Positions 34,613 through 43,682 of a stretch of 64,000 nt of DNA are shown here, one piece after another. How positions within the stretch are numbered: the stretch's first letter is position 1; each line of letters starts with the position of its first letter. The translations under genes were made by a program, and so were the position numbers. The notes under the pieces were generated by a model. The model was not told the origin of the DNA and ran no database searches. It saw only the letters and a program-made list of their open reading frames with translations. Source of the stretch: an uncultured Clostridia bacterium (GTDB lineage: Bacteria; Bacillota; Clostridia; Christensenellales; UBA1242); assembly GCA_930990975.1 (NCBI GenBank), contig CAKNRR010000005.1:1-64000 (forward strand), read 5' to 3'.

Positions 34613-35908
34613 ATGGATAGTTATTTTATTGTTGGTGGGAAAGAATTGGAAGGGGAAGTTGAGGTAGACAGTGCAAAAAATGCTCTTCTTCCCATTATTG
34701 CTGGGTGCATACTTGTTGATGGTGAGATAAAACTGGAAAATGTGCCTAAATATAGCGATGTGCTTGCGATGTGTAAAATTATAGAACATCTTGGTGGCAA
34801 GACGAAGTTTATAAATGGAAGTTACATAAACCAAGATTTATATCTTGATTGTCGCAATATTGTCTACAGTGATGTTCCAAACGAACTTGCCTGTTGTGTT
34901 CGTTCTTCTATTTTTACGCTTGGTTCAATCTTGGGACGCAAAAAACTTGCAAAGGTTTCATATCCCGGAGGATGCGATATAGGCTTGCGACCAATAGATA
35001 TTCATTTAGCTGGAATAAGACAACTTGGCTGTAAGGTGGTTGACAAAAATGGATATATTTATGCAGATGCAAGCAAGCTTAAAGCAAATGATGTGATGTT
35101 GTCTTTCCCTAGTGTTGGTGCAACTGAAAATATCATGATGCTTGCGGTTTTTGCAGAAGGGGAAACAAGAATTTTTAATCCAGCAAAAGAGCCTGAAATA
35201 GTCGACCTTCAAAACTTTCTAAATAGTTGCGGGGCGATGATTTCTGGTGCTGGTGGAAACATAATCGCAATCAAAGGGGTGAAAAAACTTCATGGTTGTG
35301 AATATAAGACAATATCTGACAGAATTGAGGCTGGCACTTTTATGATAGCTGGAGCCATGTGTGGAAAACAAATAGTCATCAAAAACGCAGATGCACAGCA
35401 TAATCAAGAGCTTATATCAAAACTTTTAAAAACTACTTGCAAATTGACTTGTTATGATGATAAAATAATAGTTGAAAAGGCAGACAAACTTGTTTCATTT
35501 GGAGAGGTTGAAACTGCTGTATATCCTGGCTTTCCAACTGATTTGCAAGCACCAATGTCATCCCTTGCAGCTGTAAGCGAAGGCTATAGCCTTATAATAG
35601 AGAATTTGTTTGAATCTCGATATAAACATATAGGCGAGCTTATGAAGATGGGTTGTGACATAAGATGTAAAAATGGTGTATGTATAATCAAAGGAAAGGA
35701 TAAAATTTATGGGGCAGAGGTTGTTGCTCCTGATTTGCGCGGAGGTGCAGCATTGGTTCTTGCGGGACTTGTGGCTGAAGGATATACAACTATAAATAAC
35801 ATCGGACTTATTGACCGAGGCTATTATAAAATCGAAGACAAATTGACAAGGCTTGGCGCTGATATAAAGAGGATTGAGTGTGAAAAAAGGATGGATAATT
35901 GCAATTAG
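34613..35908 (+). CDS. murA: UDP-GlcNAc 1-carboxyvinyltransferase MurA
   Basis: 431 residues from ATG 34613, where the family alignment begins (SYFIVGGKELEGEVEVDSAKNALLPI). No ribosome-binding site is visible before it. The GTG at 34562 would translate through a terminator hairpin and add a foreign hydrophobic leader, so I reject it. MurA transfers enolpyruvate to UDP-GlcNAc, the first committed wall step. The active-site cysteine is in the loop SYPGGCDIGLRPIDIH, the target of fosfomycin. Further blocks are DRIEAGTFMIAGA, YPGFPTDLQAPM and DLRGGAALVLAGL. It occupies the place between ftsW and ftsQ where murG and murB are found in Bacillus. Confidence 0.93.
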   Translation: MDSYFIVGGKELEGEVEVDSAKNALLPIIAGCILVDGEIKLENVPKYSDVLAMCKIIEHLGGKTKFINGSYINQDLYLDCRNIVYSDVPNELACCVRSSIFTLGSILGRKKLAKVSYPGGCDIGLRPIDIHLAGIRQLGCKVVDKNGYIYADASKLKANDVMLSFPSVGATENIMMLAVFAEGETRIFNPAKEPEIVDLQNFLNSCGAMISGAGGNIIAIKGVKKLHGCEYKTISDRIEAGTFMIAGAMCGKQIVIKNADAQHNQELISKLLKTTCKLTCYDDKIIVEKADKLVSFGEVETAVYPGFPTDLQAPMSSLAAVSEGYSLIIENLFESRYKHIGELMKMGCDIRCKNGVCIIKGKDKIYGAEVVAPDLRGGAALVLAGLVAEGYTTINNIGLIDRGYYKIEDKLTRLGADIKRIECEKRMDNCN

Positions 35909-36734
35909 TGTAATTGTGGCGGTAATAGGGCTTTTGGTTCTATTATCTTTTACTGTTTTCTCACTTAAAGATATAGAAATCGATTGGAGAACAAGCAAAG
36001 AATATATTTTAAAAAGTGATGACGAAATAATTGAAAATGCAAATTTCAAAAAGGGCAGTGTGTTTTTCCATGGAAAGAAGAAATATATAAATCAAATTGA
36101 AAAATATGAGCCATACATCAAGGTTTTGAATATAGAAACAGTTTTCCCTTCAAAATTTGTAATTCATGTTGCTGAAAGACAGGAAATTTTTGCTGTTTAT
36201 CATAAAGAAAAATATTATATTTGTGATGATGATTTCAAAGTGCTTCGTTTAGCGGATGAGTTTATATCTGATCAATCAAATTCAATACTTTTGAAAGGGC
36301 TGAATATTGCGGATGAAGATTATGCGGTCGGTGATTTTATGGATGTGCAAAACTATCAACCAATATACAGTGCGCTTTATGAAAACAATAGACCATTAGG
36401 TGAACAAAAAGCTATGATTGAAAGCATTGAAATGAAAGAGTTGTATGATGAAAATATAAAGCAAACACAGCCAGTGATAAGTTTAAAATTCTTCAATGGA
36501 CAAACATACAATATAATAAACAGCTCTTATGGATTGAAATATAAAGTAAATCTTATGCTTGAAGTCTTCTCGCAAATCTATACTTATATTGGACAAACAA
36601 TAAATGTAAATGGAGAAGATATTGTTTTGAGTGAAGAAAACTTAAAAAATGCAATCATCGAAATTCGCAATTATTATGATTATAGAGAGTATGGCGAAGA
36701 GGATTGTTATTTCCAAATTTTCCCAACTGTATAA
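35880..36734 (+). CDS. ftsQ: Cell division protein FtsQ/DivIB
   Basis: 284 residues from GTG 35880, seven bases after AGAGG; the TTG at 35874 is too close to that site. A short cytoplasmic N-terminus (KKGW) leads into one membrane segment (about 5-28, IIAISVIVAVIGLLVLLSFTVF). A POTRA domain follows (about 30-110: SLKDIEIDWR, then YIKVLNIETVFPSKFVIHVAERQEIFAV) and a beta domain to the end. FtsQ/DivIB links early division proteins to the septal synthase. The start overlaps the murA end by 29 bases, implying coupling. Confidence 0.88.
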   Translation: MKKGWIIAISVIVAVIGLLVLLSFTVFSLKDIEIDWRTSKEYILKSDDEIIENANFKKGSVFFHGKKKYINQIEKYEPYIKVLNIETVFPSKFVIHVAERQEIFAVYHKEKYYICDDDFKVLRLADEFISDQSNSILLKGLNIADEDYAVGDFMDVQNYQPIYSALYENNRPLGEQKAMIESIEMKELYDENIKQTQPVISLKFFNGQTYNIINSSYGLKYKVNLMLEVFSQIYTYIGQTINVNGEDIVLSEENLKNAIIEIRNYYDYREYGEEDCYFQIFPTV

Positions 36735-36854
36735 TTTGTGAATTAGAATGATGGGGGGGAGTTTTGTCTTTCAAAAATAAAAATACAAAAAGGAGTGTTA
36801 AAAAAATAAAAAGAAATATAATAAAAAATATTAATAAAAATTTATGTAAAAAAG

Positions 36855-36881
36855 AAAAACACGATTAAAATCGTGTTTTTT
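36855..36881. terminator. Terminator between ftsQ and nrnA
   Basis: AAAACACGAT pairs with ATCGTGTTTT around TAAA, with A on one side and T on the other, so it serves both converging genes. Confidence 0.85.
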
Positions 36882-36899
36882 GATTAATTTTCATATTTT

Positions 36900-37985
36900 T
36901 TAAATTTTTTTATTTTCTTCAACATTTTCTTCCATTGAATCAGAAGAACTGTTTGTAGAATCAGTTTCATCACCAAAAAATAAATTTTCGCCTATATCTT
37001 CAACAGGGTGTTTGTTTAGTTCTTCTTTGCATACCTTAGTTAATTGAGGCATTAAGTCGGTAAGCAATCCGTTATATTGAAATGCTGCTACTTGGTCATG
37101 TCCGCCACCACCAAAGGTTGAAGCAATCACCCCAACATTTACATTATTTTTGCCTCTAAGGCTTACATAATAAGAATTGTCTTCTTTTTTTATGGCAAGA
37201 ATTGCAATTTCTACGCCTTTTAAATCTATTCCATGATTGACAATGCCAATGGTATCATCAAAAGTTGCTTCTGCATCGTTCATATCTTGTTTTGTGATTT
37301 TCATAAAGGCTATTCTATCTCCACTTAAAAATCTTAGCGAACTTAAAGCCTTTTGAAGTAAATATGCCTTTGATTTTGTATTATTTTTAAAGAAATGATC
37401 GTTGAGTGCGTCAATGTTGATTTTTCTTGCGACAAGGTCGGTTATTATCTTATGAGTGTTGATTGTAATTACGCCTTGTGTCAAGTTGTTTGTGTCGGTG
37501 ATTATCCCAGAATAAATTAAGTTGCAAACCTCATCTGAAATTTTATAATTGCGTGACTTAGCTAGAATATACAGTCCTTCACAAGTGGAAGATGTTTTTA
37601 AGACTAAGTTATTTTCTGCAAAATATGTGTTTGTCGCATGATGGTCGATATTTATAGTGTTTTCACAATCAAAATATAGTTGTTCATATTTTCCCATACG
37701 ATTACTGCTTGCACAATCTACGCTTATTCCAAGTTCATATTTATCACAGTTTTGGACATTTATTTCAATACCTTTAATCATTGCTCTATTGATTTCATTG
37801 ATTTCGTCGGCATCTACGAATATATCTATCTGTTTTGGTTCAGAGTTTTCAGACATATTTTGTTTGATAAGTTTTTTTAGTGCCACAGCTGACGCAAGAG
37901 TGTCGGCATCAGGTGAAGTGTGGCAAAAAATTGCAATGCTCTTACTGTTTGCTATATCAGTTATACACATTTGTAACGAGCGCAT
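36900..37985 (-). CDS. nrnA: DHH-family phosphoesterase (NrnA-like nanoRNase/pAp phosphatase)
   Basis: 361 residues. The N-terminal DHH domain shows IAIFCHTSPDADTLASAVAL, LGISVDCASSNRMG and NIDHHATN, which carry the manganese ligands. A STCEGLY helix and GIITDTNNL follow. The C-terminal DHHA1 domain ends with GGGGHDQVAAFQ. NrnA enzymes degrade 2-5 nt RNAs and dephosphorylate 3'-phosphoadenosine 5'-phosphate. The last ~35 residues are an acidic, Ser-rich tail unlike the family core. It lies on the minus strand, interrupting the ftsQ to ftsA order found in many Bacillota. Confidence 0.9.
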   Translation of the reverse strand: MRSLQMCITDIANSKSIAIFCHTSPDADTLASAVALKKLIKQNMSENSEPKQIDIFVDADEINEINRAMIKGIEINVQNCDKYELGISVDCASSNRMGKYEQLYFDCENTINIDHHATNTYFAENNLVLKTSSTCEGLYILAKSRNYKISDEVCNLIYSGIITDTNNLTQGVITINTHKIITDLVARKINIDALNDHFFKNNTKSKAYLLQKALSSLRFLSGDRIAFMKITKQDMNDAEATFDDTIGIVNHGIDLKGVEIAILAIKKEDNSYYVSLRGKNNVNVGVIASTFGGGGHDQVAAFQYNGLLTDLMPQLTKVCKEELNKHPVEDIGENLFFGDETDSTNSSSDSMEENVEENKKI

Positions 37986-38125
37986 TTTACCTCCTAAATT
38001 TTTATATCTTGCATATTATACCACCTTTTTAATATCTTGTCAAATTTTGTAAGATTTACAATTATTTATGTTGACAATAAAGTGTTTTTGCTGTACAATT
38101 TTTATAAGTAATTGATAGGTGAAAG

Positions 38126-39259
38126 ATGAGAGATAAGTTTGTATTAGTGTTTGATATTGGTTCATCGAAATTGCGAGCAATGTATGCAGGCAGGGGACTG
38201 AATGATACATTCAATATCAAGGGGTATAAAGAAATAAGTTATGATGGATTTTATCAAGGGGAATTCATACGCCAAGAGAAGATTTCCCTATTATTTGAAG
38301 GCGTAATCAAAGAATTTGATTTAGAGCCAAGCAAAATGGATAAGATTTATATAGGAGTTCCAGCGGAATTTTCTTCTGTAAAGCGTACTGATGTAACTAT
38401 AAATTTTGGAAATCGCAGAAAGGTTAAACCTTCTGACATAGATTCATTATATTATATGGCAAGTGAAAAGGCTAAAAACTTGAATGTTGAAGTTGTCAGT
38501 GTGAATCCTATTTCATATATATTGGATGACGGAAGGATGACATTAGAACCAGTGGGAGAGAACGCCGTTTCAATAACTGCCAATTTATCCATTATTTATG
38601 TAGACCGAAAGTTTATTGAATTATTCAACGCAATTGTCGGCGGGCTTGATTTCGATTCTGTCGAATATATTTCAGAGCCTTTAAGCCAAGCTCTTTTCGT
38701 GATACCTAAGGAGAAAAGAGAAGATTTGACCTTGCTTTTAGATGTCGGAGATTTATCAACAAGCATATCCTTTGTTAAAGGAGAGGGACTTCATGCACTT
38801 ACAAGCTTTTCTAGGGGCGGTGGCTTCATTACAAATGATTTGGCAGAAGCTTTTGACATCTCTATGGATGAGGCGGACTTATTAAAACGACAAATTGTTT
38901 TGTCGTTGAAAGGAAAGCAAAGCGATTTCTATGAACTTCCAACAGAAGGCGGGAAACTTGCAAAGATACCGCTAAACGCTGCAAATGAGGTGGTAAGTTA
39001 TCGCATTGATGAAATGGCTGAAGTTATTTCAAAATGTGTACAACTAAACACAAGAGAGCGACTTCTATATCTCCCTATATATTTAACTGGGGCAGGTTTG
39101 AGCAAAATCAAAGGAGGGCGTGACTATTTGGCTAAGTGCCTTGGAAGAAATATAAGTTACGGGAGGCCTCCGCTTCCAGGGAAAGATAAGCCTGAGCTCT
39201 CATCAATATTGTCGCTTGTAAACAGCGCACTTATTTCTCAAGAGAGCAAAAGTGAATGA
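38126..39259 (+). CDS. ftsA: Cell division protein FtsA (actin-like), lacking C-terminal amphipathic helix
   Basis: 377 residues with the actin fold of FtsA: phosphate-1 VFDIGSSKLRAMYAG, the 1C subdomain (about 85-165), phosphate-2 LLLDVGDLSTSISFVKG, and adenosine motif LTGAGLSKIKGGRDYL. It precedes ftsZ. Usual FtsA proteins are ~420 residues and end in a linker and an amphipathic helix that binds the membrane. Here the chain ends ELSSILSLVNSALISQESKSE, right after the last helix of the fold, with no basic amphipathic end. Membrane attachment would therefore need another partner or another surface. Confidence 0.85.
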   Translation: MRDKFVLVFDIGSSKLRAMYAGRGLNDTFNIKGYKEISYDGFYQGEFIRQEKISLLFEGVIKEFDLEPSKMDKIYIGVPAEFSSVKRTDVTINFGNRRKVKPSDIDSLYYMASEKAKNLNVEVVSVNPISYILDDGRMTLEPVGENAVSITANLSIIYVDRKFIELFNAIVGGLDFDSVEYISEPLSQALFVIPKEKREDLTLLLDVGDLSTSISFVKGEGLHALTSFSRGGGFITNDLAEAFDISMDEADLLKRQIVLSLKGKQSDFYELPTEGGKLAKIPLNAANEVVSYRIDEMAEVISKCVQLNTRERLLYLPIYLTGAGLSKIKGGRDYLAKCLGRNISYGRPPLPGKDKPELSSILSLVNSALISQESKSE

Positions 39260-39422
39260 GTTTAAGATGAATGTTGTATTTTAAGCTATATAATATACAA
39301 TTTACTTTAGAAAACCTATAAGTTATATATAATATATTTTATATAATAAATATTAGTACAAGCTGGCAAAATAGAGGGAAGAAAAAAGATAAACAATAAA
39401 AATACAAAAATCGAAAAAACTA

Positions 39423-39556
39423 TTGAATTTTCTTTTTCGTTTTGCTATAATGAAAATGTATAATTATACATAATGACTTTGAAAAATTGCATAATTTTGC
39501 ATTTTTAAAAAATTTTTATAGAAATGATTGCAAATTTATTCAAAAAGTATTACAAT
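39423..39556 (+). promoter_or_regulatory. Two tandem promoters for ftsZ
   Basis: P1: TTGAAT (39423-39428), 17 bases, TATAAT (39446-39451). P2: TTGCAA (39528-39533), 17 bases, TACAAT (39551-39556). Together they explain the 326-base gap between ftsA and ftsZ, which has no gene, and suggest ftsZ is transcribed apart from ftsA. Confidence 0.6.
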
Positions 39557-39585
39557 ATGTATAAATAAAATCTAAGGAGAAAATT

Positions 39586-40794
39586 ATGGATAATTTGAGA
39601 ACTTCAGTTGCTAAAATTAAGGTCGTTGGAGTAGGTGGCGGTGGAAATAACGCCGTGAATAGAATGATTGAAGCGGGAGTAAGCTCTGCTGAGTTTGTTG
39701 CTGTCAACACTGATCAGCAAGCACTTCTTATTAGCAAAGCCGAAACAAGACTTCAAATAGGAGAACGCTTAACTGGCGGACTTGGTGCTGGTGCAATACC
39801 AGAAAAAGGGCAAAAGGCTGCTGAAGAAAGCAAAACTTCTATCACAGAAATGCTTAAAGGGACAAATCTTGTATTTATTACTGCTGGTATGGGTGGCGGA
39901 ACTGGAACAGGTGCTGCCCCTGTGATTGCTCAAATCGCAAAAGAACTTGGGATTTTGACTATTGCTGTTGTTACAAAACCATTTGAATTTGAGGGAAGAG
40001 TAAGAAAACAAAACGCAGAAGAAGGAATTGAAAAATTAAGAAAATATGTTGACGCATTGGTTGTTATTCCAAATGAAAGACTTCTAGAAATTGTGCCTAA
40101 AAAAACACCTATCATGGAATCTTTTAGATTTGCCGATGATGTTTTAAGACAAGGCGTGCAAGGAATAAGCGATTTGATTGTTTATCCTGGACTTATCAAC
40201 CTTGACTTTGCCGATGTTACAACAGTTATGAAGGATAAAGGTCTTGCTCATATGGGAATTGGCTATGGAGCAGGAGATAGTAAGGCTTTGGATGCTGTTA
40301 AGCAAGCCGTTGCAAGCCCTCTTTTGGATACAACTATTGAAGGGGCTACAGGTATTCTTATAAACATTAAGGGTGGCAGTGATTTGACACAAGATGATGT
40401 CAGCGAATCCGCAGCATTAGTAAGAGAAATTGTTGATGAAAAGTGCAATATCATTGTGGGAACTTGCATAGATGAAAATATGCACGATGAAGTTGAGATC
40501 ACTTTGATTGCCACAGGGTTCCAAAATCCTAACGATGCAAGACAAAAAGAAGAAGAGAAAAAAGCTGAAATGGCAAATGCTCGCTCAATAGGAAATATGG
40601 GACAAGAAAAACCACAATTTAATGCAAGAAGTATGTTCTCAAATTATGTTCAAAAGGAAAGAGAAGCAGAGGCTGCAAAGCCAAATGTTTCAATTGAAAG
40701 AAATGATGAAGATTTGGGCTCTTCAAGAGTAGATGTAAAATCTTCAAATATTCCACCTTGGATTGAAAAACTTAGAAAAAACAAAAGAAACTAA
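39586..40794 (+). CDS. ftsZ: Cell division protein FtsZ
   Basis: 402 residues. The tubulin-like GTPase core shows [19 protein letters not shown] (T1), the G-box [15 protein letters not shown] (near residue 105), [24 protein letters not shown], and the T7 loop NLDFADV. The C-terminal linker (about 315-385) is polar and Glu-rich. The conserved tail [15 protein letters not shown] binds FtsA and other partners. It forms the Z ring. AAGGAG precedes the ATG; a terminator follows. Confidence 0.98.
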   Translation: MDNLRTSVAKIKVVGVGGGGNNAVNRMIEAGVSSAEFVAVNTDQQALLISKAETRLQIGERLTGGLGAGAIPEKGQKAAEESKTSITEMLKGTNLVFITAGMGGGTGTGAAPVIAQIAKELGILTIAVVTKPFEFEGRVRKQNAEEGIEKLRKYVDALVVIPNERLLEIVPKKTPIMESFRFADDVLRQGVQGISDLIVYPGLINLDFADVTTVMKDKGLAHMGIGYGAGDSKALDAVKQAVASPLLDTTIEGATGILINIKGGSDLTQDDVSESAALVREIVDEKCNIIVGTCIDENMHDEVEITLIATGFQNPNDARQKEEEKKAEMANARSIGNMGQEKPQFNARSMFSNYVQKEREAEAAKPNVSIERNDEDLGSSRVDVKSSNIPPWIEKLRKNKRN

Positions 40795-40823
40795 ATACAT
40801 AAAAAAATTCATAAAGCAGATAA

Positions 40824-40857
40824 AAGAATTTTGTAACACACAAAATTCTTTTTTTTT
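40824..40857 (+). terminator. ftsZ terminator
   Basis: AAGAATTTTG pairs with CAAAATTCTT around TAACACA, followed by eight T. Confidence 0.9.
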
Positions 40858-40928
40858 GTACCATATAAGCCATTTTTCTATTATACCAAAATTTTAAATA
40901 AAGGTTAAAATTTTTATGCGAGGGAAAA

Positions 40929-41729
40929 GTGGAAATAATAATTGAATTATCATTGTTAATCAATGTTGCGTTGAATTTTATGATTATAAAATTGTCTGCA
41001 TTGCTTGTCAAAACTCAATGCCATTTAGCATTTTTTTCAGCTTTGATAGGTGGGATAATTGCTTTGCTTATTCCATTATTTTCAATTTCTTGGTATATAA
41101 AATGCTTGATTATAATTTTGGTGTGCAGCATTTTGACTTGCATCTCGTTTAGATTTAAAAAGTTTTCAGAATTTCTAAAATATTCTATAGTCATTCTCTT
41201 TACAACATTTTTGTTTGGTGGTGGCTGTTATGCTGTTGAAAGTTTGGTTGGTCAATATACTCTTTTTATTGTCTGTGTTATAGGAATACTGATTTATATT
41301 GTTTCTAAAGTAGTGATAAAAAGTATTCAAAGAAAAGATTTAGTCCAAAAATTCACATACAATGTGATTTTAAAAGACAATGAAAATGTGATATATGAAG
41401 AAGGTTTTTTGGACAGTGGTAATATGCTTTATGATTCCATTACAAAAAAACCTATAATTCTTATAACATATGATGTATTTAACAAGTTTTATCAAAATAT
41501 TAATTATATAAATGCAGTAACAAAAAACTTTGACAAATCAAAAGTCAAAGATGGCCATTTTGTCAAAATAAACAGTATAGGCAGTGGGGCAAGCATTCTA
41601 GTTTTTACAATAGATGAAATGCAACTTGGGAATGGGAAAACATTTAAGGATGTTTCAGTTGGGCTATCTTTTTCAGGATTTGACAAAAGCTTTGGCAAAA
41701 AGATATTGTTACATAGTGCAATGATTTAG
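40929..41729 (+). CDS. spoIIGA: Sigma-E processing peptidase SpoIIGA
   Basis: 266 residues. Five N-terminal membrane segments (about 1-150) are followed by an aspartic protease domain, with the active site in EEGFLDSGNMLYD (near residue 160) and GSGASILVFTIDEM later. SpoIIGA dimerises and, when triggered by SpoIIR across the septum, cleaves the pro-sequence of sigma-E. The start is GTG 40929 behind GAGGGAAAA. sigE follows eight bases downstream, giving the canonical spoIIGA-sigE-sigG order. Confidence 0.94.
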   Translation: MEIIIELSLLINVALNFMIIKLSALLVKTQCHLAFFSALIGGIIALLIPLFSISWYIKCLIIILVCSILTCISFRFKKFSEFLKYSIVILFTTFLFGGGCYAVESLVGQYTLFIVCVIGILIYIVSKVVIKSIQRKDLVQKFTYNVILKDNENVIYEEGFLDSGNMLYDSITKKPIILITYDVFNKFYQNINYINAVTKNFDKSKVKDGHFVKINSIGSGASILVFTIDEMQLGNGKTFKDVSVGLSFSGFDKSFGKKILLHSAMI

Positions 41730-41737
41730 GAGGGGTT

Positions 41738-42469
41738 ATGAAAAGAATATTATTCAAATTAAAGCTATTTATCTTCAATTTGTTTCACAGAAATTCGCTA
41801 TTAGATGTGAAAAACATCGTTTGCTATGTGTGTGGCAATGAGGAATTTTTGCCACCTCTTGACAGCGAAGAAGAAAACAGACTTTTGCTTTTGAAAGAAA
41901 AGGGGGATATGAAAGCAAATGAGAAGTTGATTGAACATAATTTGCGTTTGGTGGCATATATAGCCAAAAAGTTTGAGAATACTGGGATTGATTATGAAGA
42001 TTTGATTTCTGTCGGTGCAATAGGACTTATAAAAGCGGTTCGCACTTTCAAACTTGACAAAAATATACGACTTGCGACCTATGCTTCACGATGTATAGAA
42101 AATGAAATTCTTATGCAGATAAGAAAGACATCAAGAATTAAAAACGATATAAGCCTTGATAAACCTCTTTGTGAAGACGGTGATGGCAATCAACTTGTTC
42201 TTTCAGACATTTTGCCTTGTGATGAAGATGTTATTTCTCAGGCAGTTGACGAGCCCGCAGATAGACAGATTATAAATGAACTTATTGGAAAATTGAATTC
42301 AAGAGAAAGGGAAATCATGGTTTTGCGTTATGGGCTTATGGGACATGAGGAGTTGACACAAAGAGAAGTCGCATTAAAACTTGGAATCAGCCAAAGCTAT
42401 ATTTCTCGTTTAGAAAAAAGGATATTGAATGATATGAGGGAGGAAATAGAAAGACAGCTTTCTATGTAG
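41738..42469 (+). CDS. sigE: Sporulation sigma factor sigma-E (pro-form)
   Basis: 243 residues. The N-terminal ~25 residues (KRILFKLKLFIFNLFHRN) form the hydrophobic pro-sequence removed by SpoIIGA. Region 2 follows with NLRLVAYIAKKFENTGIDYEDLISVGAIGLIKAVRTF, then region 2.4 (LATYASRCIENEILMQIR). Region 4 has REREIMVLRYGL and the helix-turn-helix TQREVALKLGISQSYISRLEKRI. Sigma-E directs early mother-cell transcription. AGGAGGGG precedes the ATG. Confidence 0.96.
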   Translation: MKRILFKLKLFIFNLFHRNSLLDVKNIVCYVCGNEEFLPPLDSEEENRLLLLKEKGDMKANEKLIEHNLRLVAYIAKKFENTGIDYEDLISVGAIGLIKAVRTFKLDKNIRLATYASRCIENEILMQIRKTSRIKNDISLDKPLCEDGDGNQLVLSDILPCDEDVISQAVDEPADRQIINELIGKLNSREREIMVLRYGLMGHEELTQREVALKLGISQSYISRLEKRILNDMREEIERQLSM

Positions 42470-42477
42470 CAAGAATA

Positions 42478-42690
42478 AATTTTGAATAAAAATAATATAG
42501 AAATTTAAAATTAAAAATAAAAAAATAAAATAAATAAATTATTAATTAAAAAATATTTTTAAATTAAAATAAATAAAAATTAATTATTAATAAAATTAAA
42601 AATACTTATTTTTATTTTTTTTCTATATTTTTTTATTTTATATTATATTTTTATTTTATTTTTTAATTATATTTTTTATATATTTTTGTC
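42478..42690. repeat. A-rich to T-rich intergenic tract
   Basis: More than 200 bases between sigE and sigG with almost no G/C. Roughly 42480-42605 is A-rich with AAATTAAAATAAATAAAAATT motifs, and 42606-42690 is T-rich, so the halves can fold on each other. It is the longest of the four such tracts in this window. Confidence 0.6.
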
Positions 42691-42746
42691 GATTTTGTAT
42701 AGTTTTAATGTGTTTTGCGAATGATATACCTATTAAGGAGGCAGGT

Positions 42747-43520
42747 ATGTCATCAAAGGTGAGTATAGCAGGGGTTGATACAGCAAAATTGCCAAAGCTA
42801 AACAATAATGATATGCTAGAGCTTATGAAGAAAATAAAACGAGGAGATCAAAGGGCAAGAGATTATTTTGTAGTTGCAAATCTTCGTTTGGTTTTATCAG
42901 TTGTTCATCGTTTTGGTGCGAGAGGAGATAAAGCTGATGATATGTTTCAAGTTGGATGTGTTGGGCTTATGAAAGCAATCGACAATTTTGATGAAAACTT
43001 AAATGTAAAATTTTCAACATATGCAGTTCCAATGATTGTTGGAGAAATCAGAAGGTATCTTAGAGATAACAATTCTGTGCGTGTTTCTCGTTCTCTTAGG
43101 GATGTTGCATATAAGGCACTTCAAGCCAAAGAGGCTTTATCTAAAAAAAGTGTCAATGAGCCATCTATTGAAGAGATTTCAACGATGATTGACATCCCTG
43201 TCAAAACAATAAACTTTGCACTGGATGCAATAAGCGACACCGTGTCTTTAAGTGAGCCAATTTATAATGACGGTAGCGACACAATACAGCTTTTGGATCA
43301 GATAGCTGATACGAAAAACACCGATGAGAATATGTATGAAAACATTTCAATAAAAGATGCAATAAAAGTGTTGCCCGATAGAGAAAAAGAAATACTTTTG
43401 ATGAGATATTATGTTGGGAAAACGCAAACAGAGGTCAGTGAAGAGATTGGAATAAGTCAAGCACAAGTATCAAGACTTGAAAAAAATGCTTTGAAGCTTA
43501 TAAAAGAATTCCTTGTCTAA
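42747..43520 (+). CDS. sigG: Sporulation sigma factor sigma-G
   Basis: 257 residues from ATG 42747, preceded by AAGGAGG; the upstream ATG at 42708 has no such site. The N-terminus SKVSIAGVDTAKLPKLNNNDM is typical of sigma-G and carries its regulatory signature. Region 2 is NLRLVLSVVHRFGARGDKADDMFQVGCVGLMKAIDNFD, and region 4 has REKEILLMRYYVGKTQTEVSEEIGISQAQVSRLEK. Sigma-G drives late forespore genes such as sleB-ypeB. The AT-rich tract separates it from sigE, so it probably has its own promoter. Confidence 0.96.
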   Translation: MSSKVSIAGVDTAKLPKLNNNDMLELMKKIKRGDQRARDYFVVANLRLVLSVVHRFGARGDKADDMFQVGCVGLMKAIDNFDENLNVKFSTYAVPMIVGEIRRYLRDNNSVRVSRSLRDVAYKALQAKEALSKKSVNEPSIEEISTMIDIPVKTINFALDAISDTVSLSEPIYNDGSDTIQLLDQIADTKNTDENMYENISIKDAIKVLPDREKEILLMRYYVGKTQTEVSEEIGISQAQVSRLEKNALKLIKEFLV

Positions 43521-43556
43521 AAGTGATAAATTATATAAACAATATTAAAAGGTTGC

Positions 43557-43583
43557 AAAATAGAGAGATAGTTCTCTATTTTT
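43557..43583 (+). terminator. sigG terminator
   Basis: AAATAGAGA pairs with TCTCTATTT around GATAGT, followed by T. Confidence 0.85.
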
Positions 43584-43682
43584 TATATAATCAAAACATG
43601 ACGCCATTTTGCTTGACGGTGAGGGGGTAGAATGGTATACTTAAATTAAGATATAATAAATAAGAGGATGTAGGAGAAAAAC

